Assembly: GCA_028139685.1 (NCBI GenBank)
Contig: JAOINQ010000022.1
Span: 1 to 14,422, forward strand
DNA: 14,422 nucleotides
Reading direction: 5' to 3'
Source: Betaproteobacteria bacterium
Lineage (GTDB): Bacteria; Pseudomonadota; Gammaproteobacteria; Burkholderiales; Burkholderiaceae_A
Shown here in pieces: positions 8,073 to 14,422 of the stretch; position 1 is the stretch's first letter; each line of letters opens with the position of its first letter. The notes beneath the pieces are model-generated. The model ran no database searches. It saw nothing but the letters and a program-made list of their open reading frames with translations, and was not told where the DNA came from. The position numbers were made by a program, and so were the translations under genes.

Positions 8073-8101
8073 TTTTAAACGAAAAAATAATTAGCAAAAG
8101 T

Positions 8102-8893
8102 ATGGAAGTATTTTTAATTATTATGGCCACACTCGTTGCGGGAGTAGGGAGCGTTCTTATAGCAGGATTACTAAGCGTTAATTTCTTGTCTAGATTCGGA
8201 GATTATTTTTTAAGTTTTGCTGCGGGGGCACTTCTATCGACAGCTTTTTTGAATCTGTTGCCGGAGTCTTTTCATTTATTGAACCACCATTCAGAATTAA
8301 TGTTTACTCTGTTACTTGGTATCATATTTTTCTTTTTACTGAATAAACTTCACTTGTACCACCATAGCCATGATGAAAAGCAACTGGGTGATGATTCCGA
8401 GCCAGATCTTACTCAGACAAGAACAAAAATACATGGGCAATCGGTTGGGGGGAGACTGGTAATTTTAATCTTGGGAGATTCTATTCATAAATTCGGCGAT
8501 GGCGTGTTGATTGCAGCAGCTTTTATAGCGGATGCTAGAGTTGGGTTACTTGCAACATTAGCCGTTCTATCACATGAGATTCCTCATCATATTGCAGACA
8601 TTTCTCTGATAAAAGAAGAGACTTCATCCTTTAGTAAAGCTATAAAAAGTGTTTCATGTACGGGATTGTTTTCCGTTTTCGGCGGGGTTTCGAGTTATTA
8701 CTTGCTGGATAGCTTTTATAGTTTTTTACCTTATTTGCTTGTTTTGGCTTCAAGTAGTTTTATATACGTAGCTTTAGCTGATTTGATTCCTCAGCTTAAA
8801 AAGAATACGCCCCTCGCAAAAATTGTAAAGCAATTTTTTTGGCTATTCATTGGGGTAGGGCTTGTAGGTTTTAGTTCTTTTCTTGCGCATTGA
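8102..8893 (+). CDS. ZIP-family divalent metal transporter
   Basis: Inner-membrane protein of 263 residues with about eight hydrophobic segments, likely carrying Zn2+, Fe2+ or Mn2+ into the cytoplasm. Helices are seen at about 4-25, 33-52 and 66-82, with a His/Asp-rich loop at 84-102 (HLYHHSHDE) in the place where ZIPs have a metal-rich cytoplasmic loop. Helix 4 then carries GDSIHKFGDGVLIAAAF (125-141) and helix 5 SHEIPHHIADI (157-167), followed by helices near 186-203, 208-228 and 243-261. The family motifs are normally HNF-x-DG and HEIPHE or HEIPQE, then xxD. Here H129, D133, H158, E159, H162 and D166 are kept, but the Asn after the first His is Lys130 and the second Glu is His163. Start at ATG 8102, with only a weak ribosome site. 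It converges on the glycosylase gene, 3 bases between stops. The metal specificity cannot be read from sequence. Confidence 0.85.
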   Translation: MEVFLIIMATLVAGVGSVLIAGLLSVNFLSRFGDYFLSFAAGALLSTAFLNLLPESFHLLNHHSELMFTLLLGIIFFFLLNKLHLYHHSHDEKQLGDDSEPDLTQTRTKIHGQSVGGRLVILILGDSIHKFGDGVLIAAAFIADARVGLLATLAVLSHEIPHHIADISLIKEETSSFSKAIKSVSCTGLFSVFGGVSSYYLLDSFYSFLPYLLVLASSSFIYVALADLIPQLKKNTPLAKIVKQFFWLFIGVGLVGFSSFLAH

Positions 8894-8896
8894 TAC

Positions 8897-9568
8897 TCAA
8901 TAAACAAATGGAACGGGATCAATATCACACCATAGATACCATGCTGCTATTGAAAGCCATGGGTCCCATTCTCTTTTCAAATTAGGGAGTTGTTCCTTAA
9001 CCGAGACATAGTCATTTAATGAGTAATTTTTTCGTATAGATTTCAGCAGACCCAAATCAGTTTCAGGAAATACATTTGGTCGCATTAAATGAAAAATCAG
9101 GAACATTTGGCCTGTCCACATTCCAATTCCTTTAATGCGCATCAATGCTGATAGTATTTCATGGTCTGATAAGCTATCTAGATTTTCCCAGTATTGTTTA
9201 TTGTTTTTTAAACTAGTAGCTACTTCAGTTATACATGAGTATTTAGCTCGTGATAAGCCTAACCTTTTAAAAGAAGATTTAGATGCCAAGAAAACCGATG
9301 CATCAACATTTTCTTTTAAGTTTCCTGTTGAAGTACAGTTCTCTAAAGAGGTAAGGAATAAGATTTTTTTAGATAATTTTTTAGCGGCGAGACTGGAGAT
9401 TTGTTGACTGACAATTGCTCTGAGTAGTGTTAAAAATGGGTTCTGATGACTATATAATTTTATTTCTTTATTTCTCTGGATAATTTTAGCTAAAATAGGG
9501 TCTGTTATCGAAAGCTCGTGAATACCCTTTTCCCAATACTTGGGCCATGCTAATTTTTTAGGATCCAT
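8897..9568 (-). CDS. DNA-3-methyladenine glycosylase II, AlkA/HhH-GPD family
   Basis: Base-excision repair enzyme that removes alkylated purines such as 3-methyladenine. It has 223 residues, close to other single-domain bacterial members and shorter than E. coli AlkA, which carries an extra N-terminal domain. An N-terminal helical region includes NPFLTLLRAIVSQQISSLAA (43-62), the conserved QQIS block. The helix-hairpin-helix is MRIKGIGMWTGQMFLIF (143-159), followed by VFPETDLGL (166-174) with the probable catalytic Asp171. It ends DPVPFVY, similar to related proteins that end DPVPxxY. Start at ATG 9568-9566. No good Shine-Dalgarno lies upstream, and the codon directly abuts the yaaA start, so the 5' signals must lie inside yaaA or the message may be nearly leaderless. 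No frameshift or missing residue is seen. No iron-sulfur Cys cluster is present, which argues against MutY/Nth. Confidence 0.9.
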   Translation of the reverse strand: MDPKKLAWPKYWEKGIHELSITDPILAKIIQRNKEIKLYSHQNPFLTLLRAIVSQQISSLAAKKLSKKILFLTSLENCTSTGNLKENVDASVFLASKSSFKRLGLSRAKYSCITEVATSLKNNKQYWENLDSLSDHEILSALMRIKGIGMWTGQMFLIFHLMRPNVFPETDLGLLKSIRKNYSLNDYVSVKEQLPNLKREWDPWLSIAAWYLWCDIDPVPFVY

Positions 9569-10330
9569 ATGCTGATTTTGTTATCCCCTGCTAAGACATT
9601 TAACTTTGATTTGATTGAAGACCGTAACACTGGAACAATTCCCCTTTTTCAATCTGATACGAAAGCCCTCATCCATATACTTAATACATTATCAGAAAAA
9701 GATTATCAGAAATTAATGAAAATTTCTCCGAAATTAGCTGCCCTAAATAAAGACAGACATCTTAGTTTCACTAATACAAATAAGAAAAACGCCATGAGAG
9801 CTATTTTTGCTTTCTACGGTGATGTCTATACATCATTAAATGTAGAGGATCTCACAGAAAAAGATTTACTTTTTGCACAGGATAATTTGCGGATTCTTTC
9901 CGGGTTGTATGGCATTTTACGCCCTTTCGATTTAATTAAACCGCACAGGCTTGAAATGGGTACCACGCTAAAAAATACTAGAGGAGGTAATCTTTATCAA
10001 TGGTGGGGCCCAAAAATAGCAGATAATTTGAACAAAGAAATTAAGTCTCATAGATCAAAAACTTTTATCAACTTAGCTTCGGAAGAATATTATAAGTCGA
10101 TAAAAGGCCAGCTTTTAGAGACGGTTATTACCCCTATTTTTCAGGAAAGAAAGGGAGATGAATTCAAGGTTGTTGGTATTAATGCCAAGCGGGCTAGAGG
10201 TCTGATGGCTAGATTTATTATCAAAAATAAAATCTTAAAAGTTGATAAATTGAAACTTTTTTCCTCTGCGGGCTACAAATTTAATGAGAAACTTTCTAGC
10301 CAAAATACTTTGATCTTTCAGAGGAACTAA
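9569..10330 (+). CDS. yaaA: YaaA (UPF0246) peroxide-stress DNA-binding protein
   Basis: YaaA in E. coli belongs to the OxyR-induced peroxide response, limits intracellular iron and has been reported to bind DNA. The 253 residues match the family (E. coli 258). Characteristic blocks are MLILLSPAKTFNFD at the start, AIFAFYGDVYTSL (residues ~75-87), LRILSGLYGILRPFDLIKPH, RLEMGTTL, the NLASEEYYKSI segment and the AKRARGLMARFII segment. The end, AGYKFNEKLSSQNTLIFQ, also follows E. coli YaaA, so the stop is the natural one. The start is ATG 9569, supported by AGGA (9560-9563) 5 bases upstream, inside the first codons of the divergent glycosylase gene. The last 35 bases overlap the end of murB on the other strand. 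The neighbouring alkylation-repair gene and metal transporter are consistent with a stress role, but co-regulation is inference. Confidence 0.95.
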   Translation: MLILLSPAKTFNFDLIEDRNTGTIPLFQSDTKALIHILNTLSEKDYQKLMKISPKLAALNKDRHLSFTNTNKKNAMRAIFAFYGDVYTSLNVEDLTEKDLLFAQDNLRILSGLYGILRPFDLIKPHRLEMGTTLKNTRGGNLYQWWGPKIADNLNKEIKSHRSKTFINLASEEYYKSIKGQLLETVITPIFQERKGDEFKVVGINAKRARGLMARFIIKNKILKVDKLKLFSSAGYKFNEKLSSQNTLIFQRN

Positions 10331-11345
10331 GGATTATTGGCTCTATTTTGAGTGTCACATCAAATTTTTCTTTAACGGAGGTCTTTACTTTTTCAGCAAA
10401 TGTCAAAACTTCCTCAGAGGATGAGCTTTCGTAGTTTACCAAAACTAACGCATGTTTCGGATGCATTCCAATATTTTTAAATTTTGTTCCCCTAAAACCA
10501 CATGACTCTATTAGCCAGGCCGCTGAGAGTTTAAAGACCCCATTAAAATTCACTATTGGAATATTTGCAAACTTTGTACGCAGCCGTTTAGCTGTAGGGT
10601 AGTCAATAACAGGGTTTATAAAAAAGCTACCTACATTCGGAAAAACTTTTAAGTCTGGTAATTTTTTGCTTCTGATATTTTGAACTGCATCCGCAATGTC
10701 AAGTCCGTTAGGGTTAGATGGAAGAATATTCTTAATACTAGCGTAATCCGGTGTGTTAAAGTTTTTCCAATCTGCAGAAAGAGAGAAGTCGACCGAAATT
10801 ATGACAAAGTTTGATAAAAAACAGCTTAAAGTCCGGTTCTTAAAGACACTGGTTCGGTATCCAAAGATACAATCTTTATTTGAGATACTTATTGTTAAAT
10901 TGCGCTCTACATCATATACATTAACACTTTCAATTACATCGCATACCTCACTTCCGTACGCTCCAATATTTTGAATCGGAGCAGCCCCAACTGACCCCGG
11001 AATCCCGGCGAGACATTCCAATCCCCCAAATTTATTCTCTAATGTCCATAGGACAAATTTGTTCCAATTTTCTCCAGCACCACAACGGACAATCACCTTC
11101 TGTTTGGGATTTTTTCGTACGGTAATACCTTTTAGTCTATTGATAAATACAGGTACCTCAAATGGTGATTCAATTGGGGCGTCTAAAACTACGTTACTGC
11201 CTTCTCCCAGAATAATAAATTTGTTTCTTGAATCTTTGATTAGCGTTTTTATATCTTGTTCTTTTTCGATAATTTCTAAACTCTTACAATACGCATTTAA
11301 GCCCAACGTGTTAAACCTTTTTAGGTTAAGAATATTTTGCGTCAC
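10296..11345 (-). CDS. murB: UDP-N-acetylenolpyruvoylglucosamine reductase (type I MurB)
   Basis: FAD enzyme that reduces enolpyruvyl-UDP-GlcNAc to UDP-MurNAc with NADPH, a committed step of peptidoglycan precursor synthesis in the cytoplasm. From the chosen GTG it has 349 residues (E. coli 342). Visible are NTLGL near the N-terminus, the FAD-binding ILGEGSNVV (45-53), GAGENWNKFV, GIPGSVGAAPIQNIGAYG (114-131), IFGYRTSVFK with Arg164, NVGSFFINPV with the proton-donor Ser240, and the C-terminal LKIEPI with Glu335. These are the three catalytic residues expected of the type I enzyme. I prefer GTG 11345-11343 because it overlaps the scpA stop as GTGA and has AGGA just upstream. The same frame could also begin at a TTG at 11366, seven codons longer, but that has no ribosome site. 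The 3' end overlaps yaaA by 35 bases, so about 11 residues after the conserved Glu lie antisense to yaaA. Confidence 0.94.
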   Translation of the reverse strand: MTQNILNLKRFNTLGLNAYCKSLEIIEKEQDIKTLIKDSRNKFIILGEGSNVVLDAPIESPFEVPVFINRLKGITVRKNPKQKVIVRCGAGENWNKFVLWTLENKFGGLECLAGIPGSVGAAPIQNIGAYGSEVCDVIESVNVYDVERNLTISISNKDCIFGYRTSVFKNRTLSCFLSNFVIISVDFSLSADWKNFNTPDYASIKNILPSNPNGLDIADAVQNIRSKKLPDLKVFPNVGSFFINPVIDYPTAKRLRTKFANIPIVNFNGVFKLSAAWLIESCGFRGTKFKNIGMHPKHALVLVNYESSSSEEVLTFAEKVKTSVKEKFDVTLKIEPIILSSSERSKYFG

Positions 11346-12136
11346 GTTCCTGCTTTTAGAATCCAAATTGTGCCGTTAAATGAACTTTGGCTAATTTCGA
11401 TACTGCCCTGTCTCGCTAGTTCCAATATCGCTAAAAACACAACGATTAATTTTGACTTTTTATGAGGATTTTTGACAATAGGGATATAGTCAAATGAAAT
11501 TTGGCCTTTCTCCTTGAGAAGCTTTAAGAGGATAGACATGAACTCTCGAACTGAAAGTTGTTCTTTTGAAATTGTATGTGCTTCTATTAACGCCCCTCCT
11601 TTAAGGGCCTCTTGCAGGGCAAGAGAAAGCAATGCAGGGGTAATTGGCATTTCCTTGTTTTCTTTCTTTATCTCCGAATGAGCTCTGACCAATGACCATT
11701 CCCGGCCGACTCTCGGCATTTTATCTAATTCTAAAGCGACAGTCTTGAACTTTTCATACTCGAGAAGCTGTTTTGCTAATTCTGCCCTTGGATCTTCTCC
11801 TAATTCATCATCACAAGAGTTTAGTGGAGTCACTTTCGGTAAAAGCATTCTGGTTTTAATATCAATTAATATACCTGCCATAAGAAGATATTCACCCGCT
11901 AATTCAAGATTTTCGGATTTTATTTGATCAATGTATTGCAAGTATTGAGACGTGATCGTTGAAATAGGTATATCAAGAATATCAAAGTTCTGTTTCTTTA
12001 TAAGATACAAAAGCAGATCTAGTGGACCTTGAAATGACTCAAGGAAAACTTGCAATGCATTTGGAGGGATAAATAGCCCATCAGGCATTTTTTCGAAAGG
12101 TTCTCCATATAGGAGTGTCTCATTCACGTTGTTCAT
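11342..12136 (-). CDS. scpA: Segregation and condensation protein A
   Basis: Kleisin subunit that links the SMC heads and ScpB in the bacterial condensin complex acting on the nucleoid. It has 264 residues from ATG 12136. After a ~25-residue leader (YGEPFEKMPDGLFIPP) the kleisin N-terminal domain starts as FLESFQGPLDLLLYLIKKQN, the most conserved block of the family, then DILDIPISTITSQYLQYID and LAGEYLLMAGILIDIKTRML. The C-terminal winged-helix region is VREFMSILLKLLKEKGQISF followed by VVFLAILELARQGSIEI. An in-frame TTG three codons upstream (12145) and a GTG at 12127 are possible alternative starts; none has a strong ribosome site, so translation is probably coupled to the upstream DUF3460 gene, which it overlaps by 17 bases. 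The stop forms a GTGA overlap with murB. No scpB or smc is in the window. Confidence 0.94.
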   Translation of the reverse strand: MNNVNETLLYGEPFEKMPDGLFIPPNALQVFLESFQGPLDLLLYLIKKQNFDILDIPISTITSQYLQYIDQIKSENLELAGEYLLMAGILIDIKTRMLLPKVTPLNSCDDELGEDPRAELAKQLLEYEKFKTVALELDKMPRVGREWSLVRAHSEIKKENKEMPITPALLSLALQEALKGGALIEAHTISKEQLSVREFMSILLKLLKEKGQISFDYIPIVKNPHKKSKLIVVFLAILELARQGSIEISQSSFNGTIWILKAGT

Positions 12137-12338
12137 GATTGTCAAAATATGTGTAGGATCTTGGCTTTATTTTGTGTTTCAATCTTATTGGATTTTCATT
12201 AGTTTTCTTTTTTAGCGGTCTGTCCCATAATTCTCCTCTCTTTTTTCTTTGATCTAACTCCAACTCGGGATTATTCTGTTTCAGATCAGTTAAGAATTCA
12301 GTAATTTCGGAAACATATTTGTTATTTTTGAAAATCAT
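12120..12338 (-). CDS. DUF3460-type small protein
   Basis: A 72-residue cytoplasmic protein of unknown function, with no signal peptide or membrane segment. I recognise the pattern VSEITEFLTDLKQNNPELEL, then DQRKKRGELWDRP, then a basic stretch and an aromatic close SYTYF. This fits DUF3460 family proteins (xFLxxLKxxxPxLExxQRxGRxLLWD), which from memory occur in Betaproteobacteria next to scpA. The basic middle (KKKTNENPIRLKHKIKPR) is longer than usual, so the protein is a little longer than the ~60 residues I expect. It overlaps metG by ATGA (12338-12335) with AAAGG upstream, and overlaps scpA at the other end by 17 bases, so it is translated within the metG-scpA-murB chain. The conserved position suggests a real gene; a role with ScpA is only a guess. 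Confidence 0.8.
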   Translation of the reverse strand: MIFKNNKYVSEITEFLTDLKQNNPELELDQRKKRGELWDRPLKKKTNENPIRLKHKIKPRSYTYFDNHEQRE

Positions 12339-14035
12339 TCGCTTACCTTTATCAAATTTTCAACATCCTCTTCATTAATGCGCTTTATAAGATGGCCGAT
12401 ATTTCTTATTTTCTTAATTTTTAAATTGGATATATCTTGCCATAAAAAGGGTTTATCGACACAAAAAAAATCTCGTTCGATTTTATTACATGTAATTGGA
12501 ATTACAGGTTTTAATAGAATAGATATTTTACCAAAGCACCTCAAGACTAAAGATAATACACTGTGCAAAACGAGTTTTTCTGTTTTGGGGATATTTTCGA
12601 TATTCTTTGCGATTTCCCAAGGTTTTTGTTCTTGAACGTAGTTGTTAATTTGATCAACCAGACGCATTATCTCTTTAACTGCTCTACTGGTATTTCTAAG
12701 ATTGTATGCCTCCTTAATTTGTTCCGAAGCATGTTCTATTTCGTCCTCTAGTTTAGCCTCGATTGGATTGATAGCCACAATTTCTTTTTGTGACAGAATC
12801 TCTCCATCGAAGTGTCTAAGTAAAAAACCAGAGCAACGACTTTGGATGTTAATAAATTTTCCAACTAAATCTCCATTTACTTTTTGCACGAATTCAGACA
12901 TATTCATATCTAAATCCTCCATGGAGCCATTTAATTTACTGGCATAATAATACCGCAAGAATTCAGCCTCTATATTTTTATCAAGGTAAGCTCGAGCGGT
13001 GATGAAAGTACCTCTTGATTTACTCATTTTTTTTCCATTTATAGTTAGAAATCCATGAGCATAAAGCGATGTAGGGGTGCGGAAGCCTGAGAAGTGCAGC
13101 ATTGCTGGCCAGAAAAGGGCATGAAAATACAAAATATCTTTACCTATGAAGTGAATAAGTTCTACTTTGGCTTCTTTTCCGATATATTCATTCACGTCTT
13201 TCTTTTGTAATGAGCACCAATTTACAAGGCTGGCATAGTATCCTATCGGTGCATCAAGCCAAACGTAGAAGTACTTATTTTTCGTGCCTGGAATTTTAAA
13301 TCCAAAATAGGGCGCATCCCTCGAAATATCCCAGTCAGCAAGTAAAGAATAGCCCTCTTCATCTTTTTTCAACCATTCCCTTATTTTGTTTCTTGCCTCT
13401 TCTTGTAAGGTGTCTTTGCCATATATCCATTCATGTAAAAAATCAAAACACTTCTTGCTAGAGAGTTTAAAAAAATAATGATCAGTTTTTTTTCTTATAG
13501 GGGTGTTTCCTGTGAGTGCCGACCTGGGCATACCAAGATCGGTTGGCGAATAAGTGGCACCACACTTCTCACATGAGTCTCCATATTGGTCGAGTGCTCC
13601 GCACCTGGGGCAGGTACCAACTATGTATCGATCTGGGAGAAACATTTCTTTTTCTTCATCAAAAAACTGCTCAATTATTTTTTTTTCAATAAGATCTGAT
13701 TTTTTTAAACTCTCAAAAATTTTGGATGATAAATCTTCATTTTCTTTTGAATGGGTAGTGTAATAATTGTCAAACTCGATATAAAATGAATCAAAATCTT
13801 CTTTGTGCCTTTTTTGCATTTTGGCAATAAGCTTTTCAGGGGTTGTTTTTTCGCTCTCAGCTTTTAACATCACTGGTGTCCCATGAGCATCATCAGCACA
13901 TACATAAACAACTTCATTACCTAGTAACTTTTTCAGTCGTACCCAAATATCAGTTTGGATATATTCAACCAAATGACCAATGTGAATGTCCCCATTTGCA
14001 TAAGGAAGAGCGGATGTGACAAAATATTTCTTCAT
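12335..14035 (-). CDS. metG: Methionyl-tRNA synthetase, core enzyme without C-terminal tRNA-binding domain
   Basis: Charges tRNA-Met and initiator tRNA with methionine in the cytoplasm. The 566 residues carry the class I catalytic core with HIGH at 18-21 and KMSKS at 336-340. A zinc-binding insert uses Cys142, Cys145, Cys155 and Cys158 (CPRC...CEKC). [13 protein letters not shown] block (259-270) is followed by the helical anticodon-binding domain, including the [14 protein letters not shown] stretch. E. coli MetRS continues about 120 residues further into an EMAP-II-like OB-fold that dimerises and binds tRNA. Here the protein stops right after [20 protein letters not shown], the end of the core, with a clean stop that overlaps the next gene. 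It is probably an active monomer. The start at ATG 14035 gives the canonical [15 protein letters not shown]; no Shine-Dalgarno is evident before it. It is divergent from dcd, 39 bases apart. Confidence 0.95.
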   Translation of the reverse strand: MKKYFVTSALPYANGDIHIGHLVEYIQTDIWVRLKKLLGNEVVYVCADDAHGTPVMLKAESEKTTPEKLIAKMQKRHKEDFDSFYIEFDNYYTTHSKENEDLSSKIFESLKKSDLIEKKIIEQFFDEEKEMFLPDRYIVGTCPRCGALDQYGDSCEKCGATYSPTDLGMPRSALTGNTPIRKKTDHYFFKLSSKKCFDFLHEWIYGKDTLQEEARNKIREWLKKDEEGYSLLADWDISRDAPYFGFKIPGTKNKYFYVWLDAPIGYYASLVNWCSLQKKDVNEYIGKEAKVELIHFIGKDILYFHALFWPAMLHFSGFRTPTSLYAHGFLTINGKKMSKSRGTFITARAYLDKNIEAEFLRYYYASKLNGSMEDLDMNMSEFVQKVNGDLVGKFINIQSRCSGFLLRHFDGEILSQKEIVAINPIEAKLEDEIEHASEQIKEAYNLRNTSRAVKEIMRLVDQINNYVQEQKPWEIAKNIENIPKTEKLVLHSVLSLVLRCFGKISILLKPVIPITCNKIERDFFCVDKPFLWQDISNLKIKKIRNIGHLIKRINEEDVENLIKVSE

Positions 14036-14044
14036 TTTGATACT
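14016..14044 (+). promoter_or_regulatory. Candidate promoter of dcd
   Basis: GTGACA (14016-14021, 5/6 match to TTGACA) and GATACT (14039-14044, 4/6 match to TATAAT) lie 17 bases apart. The -35 falls inside the first codons of metG. Transcription would start near 14051, giving a short leader of about 24 bases before the dcd ATG at 14075. On the opposite strand a TATAGT-like element lies only about 7 bases before the metG start. Confidence 0.35.
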
Positions 14045-14074
14045 ATAACAATATCTTGGAAAAAAGAGGGTTTG

Positions 14075-14422
14075 ATGAGTGTAAAGTGTGATACATGGAT
14101 TCGTAAGATGGCTTTAGAGCGAGAAATGATCCAGCCCTTTGAGGCTAATCAGGTTAAGAAATTAGGCGATAAAAAGGTTATCTCATATGGTACTTCCAGC
14201 TATGGCTACGACGTGCGTTGTGCCGGTGAATTTAAGATTTTTACAAATATTAACAGCAGTACGGTTGATCCAAAGAATTTTGATCCTGCATCCTTTGTTG
14301 ATTTTGAGGGAGATGTTTGTATTATTCCTCCTAATTCTTTTGCTTTGGCCAGGACAGTAGAGCATTTCAAAATTCCTAGAGAAATATTGATAATCTGCGT
14401 AGGAAAAAGCACTTATGCTAGG
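14075..14422 (+). CDS. dcd: dCTP deaminase, N-terminal part (cut by window edge)
   Basis: Homotrimeric cytoplasmic enzyme converting dCTP to dUTP, the main route to dUMP for thymidylate in many Gram-negative bacteria. The first 116 codons are present of a protein usually near 188 residues. The family sequence is clear: KWIR-like DTWIRKMA at the start, then [20 protein letters not shown] (36-55), [15 protein letters not shown] (56-70), [15 protein letters not shown] (82-96) and VGKSTYAR (109-116). The last contains the Ser and Arg equivalent to E. coli S111 and R115. The catalytic Glu lies beyond the edge. The usual VCLGKSTYAR reads [10 protein letters not shown] here, a mild change. The ATG at 14075 has an AGAGGG ribosome site (14065-14070) 4 bases upstream. 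Confidence 0.95.
   Translation, partial: MSVKCDTWIRKMALEREMIQPFEANQVKKLGDKKVISYGTSSYGYDVRCAGEFKIFTNINSSTVDPKNFDPASFVDFEGDVCIIPPNSFALARTVEHFKIPREILIICVGKSTYAR

Noticed and set aside
9135..9407. 90-codon plus-strand frame inside the glycosylase gene
   Set aside because: Antisense shadow of a conserved repair gene, with no recognisable protein pattern.
10753..11379. Plus-strand frames opposite murB
   Set aside because: Antisense to conserved FAD-binding and catalytic MurB blocks; no family resemblance.
12378..13763. Several plus-strand frames opposite metG
   Set aside because: All are antisense to the MetRS catalytic and anticodon-binding regions, with composition explained by that gene.
1..14422. 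CRISPR arrays, tRNA genes, insertion sequences, toxin-antitoxin pairs or defence genes
   Set aside because: Looked for regular repeats, cloverleaf patterns, transposase motifs and small toxin-like gene pairs; none found.

Overview
The window looks like chromosomal core sequence from an AT-rich, compactly arranged betaproteobacterium. Three things support this. A small DUF3460-type protein sits between metG and scpA, an arrangement I associate with Betaproteobacteria. The ExbB, isocitrate lyase, ScpA and Dcd proteins all read as proteobacterial forms. Finally, most gene junctions overlap or abut. No tRNA, rRNA, CRISPR array, insertion sequence or phage gene is visible, and the largest gap between genes is 169 bases (7933-8101).

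Layout from left to right. (1) 1-602, minus strand: an exbD gene cut by the window edge and the last ~112 codons of exbB, whose N-terminal half is missing. (2) About 603-6550, plus strand: the C-terminal part of a periplasmic adaptor (membrane fusion) protein, then one ABC ATPase, two ~385-residue FtsX/MacB-type permeases and an 856-residue YbbP-like permease, all overlapping or 4 bases apart. The broken exbB and the broken adaptor meet head to head near 595-625. This is the strangest point of the window: either a rearrangement breakpoint or an amplification/assembly chimera. (3) 6643-7932: isocitrate lyase (glyoxylate shunt), with a possible promoter of its own. (4) 8102-8893: a ZIP-family metal transporter behind a good candidate promoter, converging on (5) 8897-9568, minus: an AlkA-type 3-methyladenine DNA glycosylase. 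The start codon of that gene touches the start codon of the divergent yaaA (9569-10330). (6) 14035 down to 10296, minus: metG, a DUF3460 gene, scpA and murB, each overlapping the next, with murB running 35 bases into the end of yaaA. (7) 14075-14422, plus: the first 116 codons of dcd, divergent from metG.

Functional reading. The ABC block would be an envelope exporter or lipoprotein/lipid-handling machine in which a single ATPase may serve three permeases. The yaaA/glycosylase pair and the ZIP transporter suggest a small DNA-damage, peroxide and metal neighbourhood. The metG-DUF3460-scpA-murB chain ties translation, chromosome condensation and peptidoglycan precursor synthesis into one apparent transcription unit. 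Most genes are ordinary housekeeping types. The points worth checking are the head-to-head junction, the three-permease operon, the altered ZIP metal site and the MetRS that lacks its C-terminal tRNA-binding domain.
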